The notes under the pieces were generated by a model that worked only from the letters and a program-made list of their open reading frames with translations, was not told the DNA's origin and made no database searches. 64,000 bases of DNA from CAXBDP01 sp964598395 (GTDB lineage: Bacteria > Bacteroidota > Bacteroidia > Cytophagales > Cyclobacteriaceae), in NCBI GenBank assembly GCA_964598395.1, contig CAZRBW010000007.1, positions 20,633 through 84,632 of the forward strand. Reading direction: 5' to 3'. The position numbers and the translations under genes were made by a program. This document shows, piece by piece, positions 44,467 to 54,300 of this stretch; within the stretch, counting starts at the first letter, position 1, and every line of letters begins with the position of its first letter.

Positions 44467-44994
44467 TTAATTTTTGTTTTCGTTTAGTTTGTCTAGTCCT
44501 TTGATATCCATTTTTTCAGTCATTTTCGAAATGGATTTTAGATCGATATCTCCAATTATGCTCATTAGCATAAAACTTTTTGCCTCTCCTGAAATCATAA
44601 GTAATTCTTTGATGATTGAGCCTTCTTCCCTTATCATAAACTGAAATTGCTCATTTCCTTCGCGCACAACCATCAATTCCTCAAAGCCATTTTTATTGAG
44701 ATTTTGAATCGCTTCTCTGTAAAGTTTTACCCCATCTACATTTTCCGATGAAAGCATTCGCAAGCCACTGATTTTTGATGCCGCTTCATTTAGTTTTTTA
44801 CTTTCTTCATCGTCGGTGCTAGTGCTAGAAAACATTCTAAACATGCGTCCGCTAAAGTACACCGTAGAAAAGCGTTCGTCATTCATGTATTTCTCGTAAA
44901 AGCGGACAATGGCGTCATCTTGTTGCTGGGCATAGGTATTGGTAGCTACCATGCCGGTGAACAACAGAAATATGGTGATTATTTTGAGCTTCAT
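44467..44994 (-). CDS. DUF4252 domain-containing exported protein (first copy)
   Basis: The 175-residue product has a signal peptide (IITIFLLFTGMVATNTYAQ) and the DUF4252 pattern (FYEKYMNDERFSTVYFSGRM, LMVVREGNEQFQFMIREEG, IKELLMISG). Its ATG overlaps the stop of the anti-sigma-like gene (TAATG at 44992-44996), so translation is coupled. It is probably in one transcript with the sigma factor and the second DUF4252 gene. Confidence 0.85.
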   Translation of the reverse strand: MKLKIITIFLLFTGMVATNTYAQQQDDAIVRFYEKYMNDERFSTVYFSGRMFRMFSSTSTDDEESKKLNEAASKISGLRMLSSENVDGVKLYREAIQNLNKNGFEELMVVREGNEQFQFMIREEGSIIKELLMISGEAKSFMLMSIIGDIDLKSISKMTEKMDIKGLDKLNENKN

Positions 44995-45470
44995 TACTTT
45001 GTAAATTTTTGTTGAGTTTCATTAAATTTCTCTAATTCTTGAAAAGCCTCTGTGCCTCTATTCATTTTGGTTGAGACCATCGTGAGAAGCTTTTTAGCCT
45101 CCTGCAGAGCGATTTCCGGATCTTCATAAGTATCTGCATAAAAATCCTTAGGTGTCTCTGTGATGGGCTTCTGAGGCACCCATAGCCACAGTGCAGTAAT
45201 CAATAAGAGAATGACAGCCGCTGCGGACAAAATTTCAAATCGCCAATGTTTTTTCGGCCTGATGGCATTCAATAATTCCTTCTCAGTAATTGATTTTTCC
45301 TCATCAATTTGTGTTTGCCAAAACCCAAATACCGCACGGTACTTTTCGAATTCAGGCAGAATACTAGGCTTGGAAAAGTAACTTTTAAGTTCCTCTTCCT
45401 CCTCCAATGTGCTCTCCGCGTCGAAGTATTTGTCGATTAATTGCTTTAATTTTTCAGAAGTCATTTCCAT
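44994..45470 (-). CDS. Anti-sigma-factor-like membrane protein
   Basis: This 158-residue protein has an N-terminal helical part (LKQLIDKYFDAESTLEEEEELKSYF in part) that looks like the short cytoplasmic sigma-binding region of Bacteroidota anti-sigma proteins, one membrane helix (ILSAAAVILLLITALWLW) and a periplasmic tail. It lacks the HxxxCxxC zinc motif. It starts 17 bp inside the upstream sigma-factor gene and overlaps the next start codon, so the three genes form a tightly coupled unit. Anti-sigma function is inferred from layout and context. Confidence 0.75.
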   Translation of the reverse strand: MEMTSEKLKQLIDKYFDAESTLEEEEELKSYFSKPSILPEFEKYRAVFGFWQTQIDEEKSITEKELLNAIRPKKHWRFEILSAAAVILLLITALWLWVPQKPITETPKDFYADTYEDPEIALQEAKKLLTMVSTKMNRGTEAFQELEKFNETQQKFTK

Positions 45471-45966
45471 ATATGCTCTTCATTTTATCTCGTACTTTTT
45501 TTCTTGCCCGATATAATTCCACCTTTATAGTATTCAAGTCAACACCTATTATCACGGCAATTTCATCATAAGTGTATCCTTCGATTTCTCTTAAGTGGAT
45601 CACTGCTTTTTGTCGCTCGGGCAACTCATCCATTGCTAGATGCATTTGTTCAAGTCCTTGCTTTAACTCTACACTTTTGTGCGGACTAGGCAATGCTGAT
45701 GCTATATCCAGTGCAGTCTCAATCTGATTGGCCCTGCGATAAGACTGGTATCTGATCTTATCCAATGCACGGTTTCGAATCATTTTCATGCACCATGCCT
45801 CTACATTTTCAATTCCTGCCATCAGATGTCGCCGATCCCAAAGTTTGAGTAAAACATCCTGCACGGCATCGCTTGCATCGTCCTCATCCCTGAGCAGGCT
45901 TTTAGCGAAGCGTTGTAGCTTAGCACTTATCGGAATTACTTTCTGCGTAAAGGATTCAGGACTCAT
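45454..45966 (-). CDS. ECF-type RNA polymerase sigma factor
   Basis: This 170-residue sigma-70-family protein contains region 2 (DASDAVQDVLLKLWDRR, WCMKMIRNRALDKIRYQSYR) and region 4 (LPERQKAVIHLREIEGYTYDEIA, VDLNTIKVELYRARKKVRDKM with the helix-turn-helix). It directs transcription of a small regulon, probably including its own operon with the anti-sigma-like and two DUF4252 genes. The upstream region shows no housekeeping TTTG-N19-TAnnTTTG promoter, which fits autoregulation (inference). Confidence 0.93.
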   Translation of the reverse strand: MSPESFTQKVIPISAKLQRFAKSLLRDEDDASDAVQDVLLKLWDRRHLMAGIENVEAWCMKMIRNRALDKIRYQSYRRANQIETALDIASALPSPHKSVELKQGLEQMHLAMDELPERQKAVIHLREIEGYTYDEIAVIIGVDLNTIKVELYRARKKVRDKMKSIYGNDF

Positions 45967-46069
45967 TCTGTGTGGGAGACTCTTATCGGATATTAATGTT
46001 ACACAAGGTCTAAAATAATCTCAAATAAATATATAATATGCTGATGCATAGGGTGTAAAATTAAAAATA

Positions 46070-46095
46070 GCTTTACTCAATTGAGGGAGTAAAGC
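46070..46095 (-). terminator. Terminator of the M28 peptidase gene
   Basis: GCTTTACTC (46070-46078) and GAGTAAAGC (46087-46095) form a perfect 9-bp stem with an 8-nt loop. Read on the minus strand it is followed by TATTTTTAATTTT. Confidence 0.75.
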
Positions 46096-46126
46096 CATTT
46101 CTCATTTCTTAATATGATTTTGAATC

Positions 46127-47767
46127 TTATTTCTGCTGTCTTTTTCTGAGGGCTTTAAATTCGGAACCATCTTTCCATTCTGGCCATTCATTTGAGTTTG
46201 CCAGTCTATTTCCAATTTGATAATACAATTCCATATCCAACATCGAGCCTCTCAAATCCCATTTTTCTCTATCAAATTCATCGCTTGGTTGGTGGTAGTT
46301 TTTGGTTGTGAATTCATCTGCTTTTGATTTCCCATAGTCCACACCATTTTCTACGTGATCCCAACCTGAGCCGAGGAACATAGCTGGCACACCAACCTTG
46401 GCAAAACTAAAGTGATCAGATCTAAAGAAATAGCCTTTTTCTGGATCTCTATCTGGAACCACATAGCGATCTTGTTGGCTAGCGGAGCTTTCTACATAAT
46501 CGTCCAATTCAGATTGCCCGTAGCCAATTACAATCAGATCTTTCGTTGGACCATTTGGCGTCATCATATCGATATTGAGGTTGGCCACAGTTTGCTCAAG
46601 TGGGTAAATCGGATTTTGCGCATACCATTCTGAGCCAAGTAAACCTTGTTCCTCGGCAGTTACGGCCAAGAAAATTATGGTTCGCTCAGGTTGCGTACCC
46701 GAATTCTTGAAGGCTTTGGCAAATGACAGCAATGCAGCTGTTCCAGTAGCATTGTCGGCAGCACCATTATATATAGAATCACCATTTACTGGAGTGCCTA
46801 CCCCCAAATGATCCCAATGTGAGGTATAAAGAATGTATTCATTTGGAGATTTGCTTCCAGTGATTTTGGCAATTACATTTTTCGATTTATCAAATTTGAA
46901 TTCATTTTCGATACTCATTGATACCGTAAGACCAAGACTAATACCTTGAAAGTCTGGATTACGAGCTTCACCTATGATATCGTAGTTTCTTCTGCCTGCC
47001 AAGCCAAAAAGGTTTCTGGCAGCATTGTTTGTGATCCAACCTTTGAGAGCGGGTCTGTAATTATCGCTCTCACGCGTATCTATTACCAGCCTTGGGCCAA
47101 TTCCATTGTTGTTTACCACATTCCAGCCATAGCCAGCAGGAGCGGTGTTGTGGATAATCAAAACACCTGCAGCTCCTTGACGGGCAGCTTCCTCATATTT
47201 GTAAGTCCATCTGCCATAGTAGGTCATGGTATTGCCTTTGAAGAAAGATTCGTCTTCCGTGCCGAAGCCAGGATCATTTACAAGTACCATTACAGTTTTG
47301 CCTTTTACATCCAATCCTTCATAATCATTCCAACCGTATTCTGGCGCCACAATACCAAAGCCCGCATACACTATTTCAGAATCTATCAACTCTGTAAATG
47401 GCTCGAATCGGTCGGTTAATACGCTATAATCCATGCTGGCTTCAAGGGTTATTTGTCCTCCCGCTCCTTTCACAGTCATAGTTCTGGCAGGGTTTCCCGT
47501 GATTAGCGCTAAGGGCACATCTTGGATAAAGCTATCTCCATTTCCAGGCTCTAATCCCATTTCTTTGAATTTCTCTACCAAAAAACCAACAGTTTTCTCT
47601 TCACCTTCAGTCAATGGTAATCTACCCATAAACTCATCTGAGGCTAATTTGGCTAAATTATTTGAGTATTCTTCTTCACTAAATAGGGCGGTATTTTCAA
47701 CCGTTTCGGTCGAGTTGCAGGATTGCAGCAATACCAAAGCACCTATCAAATAGATTATTTTCTTCAT
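46127..47767 (-). CDS. M28 family zinc peptidase, lipoprotein
   Basis: This 546-residue protein has a lipoprotein signal (LIGALVLLQSCNS), a protease-associated (PA) domain in the middle (AARQGAAGVLIIHNTAPAG), and the M28 catalytic domain with YTSHWDHLGVG (zinc His and Asp), NGAADNATGTAALL (bridging Asp), VTAEEQGLLGS (catalytic Glu pair) and FRSDHFSFAKVGVPA (last His). It is probably an aminopeptidase working at the outer membrane or in the periplasm on peptides. A stand-alone gene, divergent from the D-threonine-aldolase-like gene. Copy of CGGGAGG at 47457. Confidence 0.93.
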   Translation of the reverse strand: MKKIIYLIGALVLLQSCNSTETVENTALFSEEEYSNNLAKLASDEFMGRLPLTEGEEKTVGFLVEKFKEMGLEPGNGDSFIQDVPLALITGNPARTMTVKGAGGQITLEASMDYSVLTDRFEPFTELIDSEIVYAGFGIVAPEYGWNDYEGLDVKGKTVMVLVNDPGFGTEDESFFKGNTMTYYGRWTYKYEEAARQGAAGVLIIHNTAPAGYGWNVVNNNGIGPRLVIDTRESDNYRPALKGWITNNAARNLFGLAGRRNYDIIGEARNPDFQGISLGLTVSMSIENEFKFDKSKNVIAKITGSKSPNEYILYTSHWDHLGVGTPVNGDSIYNGAADNATGTAALLSFAKAFKNSGTQPERTIIFLAVTAEEQGLLGSEWYAQNPIYPLEQTVANLNIDMMTPNGPTKDLIVIGYGQSELDDYVESSASQQDRYVVPDRDPEKGYFFRSDHFSFAKVGVPAMFLGSGWDHVENGVDYGKSKADEFTTKNYHQPSDEFDREKWDLRGSMLDMELYYQIGNRLANSNEWPEWKDGSEFKALRKRQQK

Positions 47768-47830
47768 AGCGGTTTATGTTATATTTGGCTGAATAAAGGT
47801 ACAATTTAAGATAAATTAACAGCAAAACAG

Positions 47831-48949
47831 ATGTCCTTAGATATTTCTAAAATCACTTCGCCACTATTGCTCCTCGATGAAAATATTTGCAAAAGAAATA
47901 TTGAAAAAATGCGTGAAAAAGCATTATCTAAAAACTTGAAGCTATACCCCCATTTCAAAACTCATCAATCGCGGGAGGTTGGTACATGGTGCATAGAATC
48001 AGGCATTGATGGCATTGCTGTTTCCTCGCTCAAAATGGCGAAATATTTTGCTGATGCGGGAGGGTATAATGATATCACAGTTTCCTTTCCTGTGAATATC
48101 AGGGAAATAGATTTGATAAATGAATTGGCCAAAAAGACCAGTTTAACTTTATTGGTGACGGAGGAATATTCCGCTAAAGTGTTGGCTAAAAAGCTTCAAT
48201 CTCCTGTTAATATCTTCATTGAAGTAGATGCTACATATCACAGGAGTGGACTCGGAACTGACCAAACTGTGAAGATTGAGCAAATTTTGCAATCTATAGA
48301 ATCGGTAGCGAAGATGAAGCTTCGTGGTTTTTATATTCACCCTGGCGACAGCTATCATGCGCCAACTTTGCAAGAAAAAGTAACCATTCATAATGCCGCT
48401 TTGGAAACGCTGAAATGGATGAAATTGAAGTATGGCAATGAGATGACAGAATGTAGACTGGGTGATACGCCAAACTGCAGCTTAATGGAAAATTTTGATG
48501 GAGTGGATTCTATTGGTCCGGGCAACTATGCTTTCTATGATTATGTACAGACGCAAATAGGAAGTTGTGGAATAGATGATATTGCTGTTTGTTTGGCTAC
48601 GCCTGTTGTGGCATTTAATAGAAGCAGAAATGAAGTGATTGTGCATGGCGGCGCGGTACATCTTTCTAAAGACTTCCTGATAAACGAACAAGGCCAAAAA
48701 TCTTTTGGCCTTGTGGTTAATATCAATGAAAACGGCTGGAGTCGTCCTATCCCTGGTACTTATGTGAAATCTCTTTCGCAAGAGCATGGTATTATTGAAA
48801 TGGACAATTCACTTATAGAGAATCTCCAAGTAGGCGATTTGCTTGGCATTTTACCAGTACATAGCTGTTTAACAGCTGATGCTATGAAACAATACTGCTG
48901 TATTGATGGCAAAATTGCAGATCACCTAGAAGGCCGTGTCCCTTATTAA
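47831..48949 (+). CDS. D-threonine aldolase-like PLP enzyme (alanine racemase fold type III)
   Basis: This 372-residue protein has an N-terminal PLP barrel with the Schiff-base Lys in LYPHFKTHQS (K near residue 40), IFIEVDATYHRSGLG and GFYIHPGDSYHA, and a C-terminal D-serine dehydratase-like domain ending IDGKIADHLEGR, with HSCLTADAM supplying the His/Cys metal pair typical of this family. Members cleave D-threonine or dehydrate D-serine with a divalent metal; which one applies here cannot be decided. A TATATTTG element lies at 47780-47787 with TTTT as a weak -33. The 3' end overlaps the convergent Usp gene by 4 bp. Confidence 0.87.
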   Translation: MSLDISKITSPLLLLDENICKRNIEKMREKALSKNLKLYPHFKTHQSREVGTWCIESGIDGIAVSSLKMAKYFADAGGYNDITVSFPVNIREIDLINELAKKTSLTLLVTEEYSAKVLAKKLQSPVNIFIEVDATYHRSGLGTDQTVKIEQILQSIESVAKMKLRGFYIHPGDSYHAPTLQEKVTIHNAALETLKWMKLKYGNEMTECRLGDTPNCSLMENFDGVDSIGPGNYAFYDYVQTQIGSCGIDDIAVCLATPVVAFNRSRNEVIVHGGAVHLSKDFLINEQGQKSFGLVVNINENGWSRPIPGTYVKSLSQEHGIIEMDNSLIENLQVGDLLGILPVHSCLTADAMKQYCCIDGKIADHLEGRVPY

Positions 48950-49788
48950 TTATTATCGTGAAGTATCAATAGTGGCAAAAGACTTTTAAAAGCCATTTCT
49001 TTGGCATGTTCCGTTTTAAATAGTCTTTGGAAAAGGTTTTTCTTGCGAGTGACAAGTGCAATCATATCGATGTCACCTTTATTTTCCACATATTTACTGA
49101 TACCTTCTAGTACATTTTTATTTTCAATTTTATGGAAACTGTGCTTTACTCCATCTCCTAACACATGACCAATTCTACTTCTTTCCAGTCTTTCTTCCCA
49201 ATTGGAATGCTCGCCCTCGTCTTTAACATTGGCAATTCTTACTTTGGCATTTGCCAATAGTGCTATCTCAGAAAGCATATCTAATGCCGTATCATTATTA
49301 ATTGGTTTTAAATCAGTCATAAATAAGATCTTAGAGATTCCTTTTAGACTGGCTTCAGCAGGAACTACCATAATTGGTAATTTTATTTTTTCAATTACAC
49401 TTACAGTATTGCTACCTACCCAAACTTCCTTAAGGCCTGTTGCGCCTTTAGTGCCCATTACAATCAAATCCGCATCAGCAATATCAATGATTTCTTTCAT
49501 TCCTTCCATAAAACCACCAGGAAGTGTGTGTAAATTATATGAAACACTGCTATAGCTACCTTTGGCTAATGCATCAGCAACATGCTTCTCAAGAGCATTA
49601 TCTGCTGATTCCATCGCAAGGTCAAATACATCTGTATAAGTGCCGTCTTGAGTATGGTACCGATCGAAACTATAAAAAACTGCAACTCTTGCCCCTGACT
49701 TTTTGGCCAAGTCGAATGCATACATCATAGCATTTTCTGCATTTTGAGATAGGTCTGTAGGGACAAGGATTTTTTTAATTTTGTTCAT
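48946..49788 (-). CDS. Tandem universal stress protein (two UspA domains)
   Basis: The 280-residue product has two UspA folds, residues 1 to about 145 and 150 to 280. The first has KKILVPTDLSQNAENAM and the ATP-loop VMGTKGATGLKEVWVGSNTV (G-2x-G-9x-G-S/T). The second lacks a clear ATP motif. Universal stress proteins support survival under starvation, low oxygen or oxidative stress. It has its own consensus promoter at 49831-49861. Confidence 0.92.
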   Translation of the reverse strand: MNKIKKILVPTDLSQNAENAMMYAFDLAKKSGARVAVFYSFDRYHTQDGTYTDVFDLAMESADNALEKHVADALAKGSYSSVSYNLHTLPGGFMEGMKEIIDIADADLIVMGTKGATGLKEVWVGSNTVSVIEKIKLPIMVVPAEASLKGISKILFMTDLKPINNDTALDMLSEIALLANAKVRIANVKDEGEHSNWEERLERSRIGHVLGDGVKHSFHKIENKNVLEGISKYVENKGDIDMIALVTRKKNLFQRLFKTEHAKEMAFKSLLPLLILHDNN

Positions 49789-49830
49789 TGTATTATATGG
49801 TTTTTATTGATAGCGAAATTTTGATTTTAT

Positions 49831-49861
49831 CAAATTTAACCTTTTTAAGATCGTAATCAAA
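49831..49861 (-). promoter_or_regulatory. Bacteroidota-type promoter of the Usp gene
   Basis: Read on the minus strand: TTTG (49858-49861), 19 bp, TAAATTTG (49831-49838), an exact consensus match 42 bp upstream of the ATG at 49788. Confidence 0.8.
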
Positions 49862-49971
49862 TGATCGAAGTCTGAAATCAAACTGATATTTTTCATATAT
49901 TATTAACACGAGAAATTAGGTGAATAGATATATTTTGTATTTTTGTGAGATAAACCAATAAAACCAAACTT

Positions 49972-50562
49972 ATGAAAATCAGTAAATTATCTGTTTTCGC
50001 TCTTGCAACAATTTTTGCATTTTCCGCATTCTTGATTTCTTGTGGTGGAGATTCTTCCACAGAGACTACAGAAGTAGAAGAGGAAGTAATGGAAGAAATG
50101 CCTTCTGATGAACCAGACAACGAAAGCCTTCCAAGTCCAAGACGTCAAGTTTCTGGACAATTAGGTAATGCTACAGTTACTATCGACTACGGTTCGCCAG
50201 CAGTAAAAGGACGCACAATCTTTGGCGATCTTGAGCCTTATGGTGAAGTATGGAGAGCTGGTGCAAACGCAACAACAAATGTTGAGTTCAGCACGGATGT
50301 TACTATCAATGGCCAAACGGTTGCTGCCGGTAAATATGGTGTATTCTTGATTCCAGCGGAGTCAGGTGACTGGACTTTCATTTTAAATTCCGTATGGGAT
50401 GGCTGGGGAGCATACGACTATGCAGAAGCCAATGATGTTGTTAGAGTAAATGTAACACCTCAATGGTCTGAAACAGTTCAAGAAAGATTAATGTATGCTG
50501 TTGACGGTGGTACAATCAAATTTGCTTGGGATAAAGTGACTTTGTCTATTCCTGTAAATTAA
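49972..50562 (+). CDS. DUF2911 domain-containing lipoprotein
   Basis: This 196-residue protein has a lipoprotein signal with Cys in FLISCGGDSS, an acidic linker (TEVEEEVMEEMPSDEPD), and the DUF2911 domain: VTIDYGSPAVKGRTIFGDL, YGEVWRAGANATTNVEFSTD, LPAGKYG-like AAGKYGVFLIPAESGDW and FAWDKVTLSIPV. It is a paralogue of the gene at 58199 in the metal-efflux island. The function of DUF2911 is not established. It ends at a strong terminator. Confidence 0.9.
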   Translation: MKISKLSVFALATIFAFSAFLISCGGDSSTETTEVEEEVMEEMPSDEPDNESLPSPRRQVSGQLGNATVTIDYGSPAVKGRTIFGDLEPYGEVWRAGANATTNVEFSTDVTINGQTVAAGKYGVFLIPAESGDWTFILNSVWDGWGAYDYAEANDVVRVNVTPQWSETVQERLMYAVDGGTIKFAWDKVTLSIPVN

Positions 50563-50602
50563 TTTTAAGATCTGATATTAAGCAATTCAATTTTCTGACA
50601 AG

Positions 50603-50630
50603 AAAAAGCAGCTCCAAAGGCTGCTTTTTT
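50603..50630 (+). terminator. Rho-independent terminator after the DUF2911 gene
   Basis: AAAAAGCAGC (50603-50612) / GCTGCTTTTT (50620-50629) is a perfect 10-bp stem with a 7-nt loop and a T run. Confidence 0.93.
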
Positions 50631-50651
50631 ATTTCATCCTATTCACTCATC

Positions 50652-50855
50652 TTAGTTGAATTTTGTTATTCGCATTATATATTTCCCTGGCTTACTGACT
50701 GGCGAAATGCTTTCTAGCTTCAGCGGAGTAAAAAATCCATAGTCCATGCTTTCAACCGTGGTGTAATAGAAATCACAAATCAATTTACTGACCGAAGGTG
50801 AGCCTCCCTTACAATATAACAATTCCTTATCATACCCACCGCCGGCAAAACCCAA
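50652..50855 (-). CDS. Doubtful short ORF, possible gene remnant
   Basis: This 67-codon frame opens with TTG at 50855. Its composition looks protein-like (VSKLICDFYYTTVESMDYGF, then ISPVSKPGKYIMRITKFN), but it has no signal, no known motif, no ATG and only an A-run upstream. It fills most of the 342-bp gap between the DUF2911 terminator and the efflux island. It may be the 3' remnant of a decayed gene or a chance frame. Confidence 0.25.
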   Translation of the reverse strand: MGFAGGGYDKELLYCKGGSPSVSKLICDFYYTTVESMDYGFFTPLKLESISPVSKPGKYIMRITKFN

Positions 50856-50904
50856 AAAATTGTTTTATCGAACTGAATATCGTTACTTTACGTAATAATA
50901 ATCC

Positions 50905-51288
50905 TTGAAAAGAGCCATTCATATATCGATATCCTTCCTGCTTATTCTCGCTACCACTGGCGTGAGCATGAGTAAGCATTATTGTATGGATCGCTTGATG
51001 GGCGTTACCATTAGCAATAAAGCAGAAGCTTGCTGTCCATTTATGGAAATGGAGGATGCTGATTGTTGTGAAAGTGAGATTGTTGATTTCGTTATTGACA
51101 ATGAATTTCAAAAAATAGATTATCAGAAAATTGATGAAGTAAAATGGAATTTGATAGGTGAAATTGGATTCATTGATTCTAACGACGAGCCAATTTTAGG
51201 AAATAATCCTCACTTTTTTCCTTACTCAAATGGTCCACCTTTATTAGCGGTCGAACTATTTATTCTAAACTGTAGCTATCTCCTTTAG
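50905..51288 (+). CDS. HYC_CC_PP family exported small protein
   Basis: This 127-residue protein starts at TTG 50905 (MKRAIHISISFLLILATTGV, a signal peptide) and shows the three marks of the HYC_CC_PP family: KHYCMD, the Cys pairs ACCPFMEMEDADCC and a PP near the C-terminus (SNGPPLLAVE). The Cys/Met/His-rich core could bind copper (inference). It is a frequent partner of CusA-type pumps in Bacteroidota and lies 67 bp before one here. No ATG start is available nearby. Confidence 0.85.
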   Translation: MKRAIHISISFLLILATTGVSMSKHYCMDRLMGVTISNKAEACCPFMEMEDADCCESEIVDFVIDNEFQKIDYQKIDEVKWNLIGEIGFIDSNDEPILGNNPHFFPYSNGPPLLAVELFILNCSYLL

Positions 51289-51291
51289 TAC

Positions 51292-51354
51292 CCTTTGGTT
51301 CATGGAATGATTCATTCATTTCTGAAATTTTATTTTCCACAATAGAACCAAAGG
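51292..51354 (+). promoter_or_regulatory. Perfect inverted repeat ending one base before the pump start codon
   Basis: CCTTTGGTTC (51292-51301) and GAACCAAAGG (51345-51354) pair perfectly over 10 bp with 43 nt between. The first arm begins 3 bp after the HYC_CC_PP stop and the second ends 1 bp before ATG 51356. In mRNA the ribosome landing zone of the pump gene would be held in the stem; in DNA it could be two operator half-sites. Confidence 0.6.
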
Positions 51355-51355
51355 C

Positions 51356-54300
51356 ATGTTAAACTCAATCATAAAATTTTTCTTAGAAAATAAGCTAGTT
51401 ACCTGGCTCTTATTATTTTTCCTAATAGGAATGGGTCTGGTAAATGCTCCATTCAATTGGGATATGGGCTTTTTGCCTGAAGATCCCGTGTCTGTAGATG
51501 CCATCCCAAATATTGGCGAAAACCAGCAAATCGTATTTACGGATTGGCAAGGCAGATCTCCGCAAGATGTAGAAGATCAAATTACCTATCCGCTTACCAC
51601 AGCTTTGGTGGGTATTCCAGGTGTACGAAGTATTCGCAGTACATCCATGTTTGGTTTTTCCTCTATCTACCTCATATTCAACGACGATGTTGAATTCTAT
51701 TGGAGTAGATCTAGAATATTAGAGAAACTTAATTCATTACCAGCGGGTCTTCTGCCAGAGGGAGTGCAACCAGCACTTGGGCCAGATGCTACGGCTTTAG
51801 GGCAGATATTCTGGTACACCTTGGAAGGACAAGATGCAGATGGAAATACCGTAGGCGGGTGGGATTTGGACGAACTTCGATCCATTCAAGATTTTTATGT
51901 TCGCTATGGCTTGGCTACTGCTGAGGGCGTTTCGGAAGTAGCTTCCATTGGTGGCTTTGTTCGTGAATACCAAATAGATCTAGATCCTAATGCCATGAAG
52001 CAATATGGAATCACTTTGGAGCAGGTAATTGCTGCTGTAAAGGGAAGTAATCTAGATGTAGGTGCGCGAACATTAGAAGTGAATAATGTCGAATACATGA
52101 TTCGTGGCTTGGGTTATGTGAAAAGCTTGAGCGACCTAGAATCCGCTGCAGTAAAATCGATGGATGCAACGGCTATCAAGATTAGCGATATAGCAAGAGT
52201 AAGTTTTGGGCCAGAGCCACGCACAGGGATTTTAGATAAATCTGGAGCTGAAGTAGTAGGGGGAGTGGTGGTAGCCAGGTATGGCGCCAATCCAATGCAA
52301 GTAATCGACAATGTAAAAGCCAGGATCACTGAAATAAGCAAAGGACTGCCAGAAAAAACTCTTTCTGATGGCACAATCAGCAAATTGGCTATTGTCCCTT
52401 TTTATGATCGTACAGAGCTAATTCAAGAAACACTTGGCACACTCGAAACCGCACTGATTCAAGAGATTCTAATTACAATTTTGGTGGTATTGGTGATGGT
52501 ATTTAACCTTAGGGCAAGTATCCTGATTTCCTCCTTGCTGCCTGTAGCCGTGCTAATGACCTTTATTGTAATGCGCTATTTTGGTATCGAAGCCAATATC
52601 GTGGCCTTATCGGGTATTGTGATTGCCATTGGCACCATGGTGGATATGAGTATCGTGATGACGGAGAATATTGTGATCCATGTGGAACGGAACAAGAAGA
52701 AGGAGCCACTCCTCCCGCTTATTTACAAGGCGGCATCAGAAGTTGCACCCGCAATTCTTACAGCCATTTCCACTACCATAGTAAGTTTTATTCCTGTTTT
52801 CACCTTAGAAGCAGCCGAGGGTAAACTGTTTCATCCTTTAGCCTACACCAAAACCTTTGCATTAATAGCAGCATTAATTGTCACTCTAATTGTTATTCCA
52901 CCTTTGGCTCATCTGTTGTTTTCAATTAAGCCATCCAAAGGGAAAGTGAAAATTGGAATCGCTGTGCTATTAATCATAGGTGCGATAATCTCATTTTTCT
53001 TCTTGCCAGTTTTTGTCGGTGTAGCCTTATTGGCTGTAGGTATTCACCAATTGCTTTCTCATTTCTTTGCCTCAACCTATGGTCGTTATGGTATTTGGAT
53101 TGTCAATTCCATTGCCATATTTATCGTGACTTGGTGGTTGGCTGCCGATTGGCTTCCACTAGGAGTACAAGTGAGTTTTATAGCCAATTTTATATTTGTA
53201 TTGCTATTGGCTGGCCTACTTTTAGCCTTTTTCATGCTCATTATCCGCTATTACAGATCGATCCTTACGTTCTGTATCGAGAATAAAAAAGCATTTCTAA
53301 CGGTACCTATTTTCATTTTTATTCTTGGTGTAAGTTCATGGCAAGGCTTTGGGAAAGTCTTTGGCTTTATCCCCGCGGGCTTCGATTTGATCGGCGTAAA
53401 TATCCGTACCAATTCCGTTTGGTCGAGCCTTAATCATAGTTTGCCTGGCATTGGCAAAGAGTTTATGCCTTCCCTAGATGAAGGCTCATTCTTACTGATG
53501 CCTACTTCTATGCCGCATGCTGGTGTTGAGGAAAACAAACGTACCCTCCAACTTCTCGATATGGCAGTTACCGCCATTCCTGAAATTGAAATGGTGGTAG
53601 GTAAAGCTGGAAGGGTTGAATCTGCTCTTGATCCAGCGCCATTATCGATGTTCGAAAATGTGATTCTCTACAAAGATGAATATAGAACAGATGCGAATGG
53701 CAGAAGAATGCGCTTCAAAGTAGATAAGGAAGGCGAGTTTATGAAGGATGATAAAGGTGAATTGATTCCTGATAAAAATGGCAAATACTTTAGACAATGG
53801 CGGGAGGAAATCCAGAGTCCAGATGATATATGGAATGAAATCGTCCGTGTGACCAAATTGCCAGGCGTAACCTCAGCACCTAAATTACAGCCTATCGAAA
53901 CTAGGTTAATTATGCTGCAAACGGGTTTGAGAGCTCCAATTGGCATAAAAGTGAAAGGGCCTGACTTGGAAACCATAGAGGGTTTTGCTATGAAATTGGA
54001 AGGTCTTTTGAAAGAAGTGCCGTCCGTAAAAGCAGAAGCCGTATTTGCCGATCGAGTGGTTGGCAAGCCTTATATTAATATCAATTGGAACCGAAATGAG
54101 CTTAGCAGATATGGGTTAAGTATTACACAAGTTCAAGAGCAATTAGAATTACTAGTAGGAGGAATGGCCTTAGACAGAACTGTAGAGGGTCGCGAGCGGT
54201 ATGGCATCAGAATTCGATATCCAAGAGAGCTTCGAGACAGCCCTGAGGCATTACGTGAAATACTAATTTCTACCATGAGCGGTTCGCAAATTCCTCTTGG

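Noticed and set aside
50830..51111. Minus-strand frame of 93 codons opposite the HYC_CC_PP gene
   Set aside because: It is antisense to a gene with a clear signal peptide and Cys motif, and its own product has no family character.
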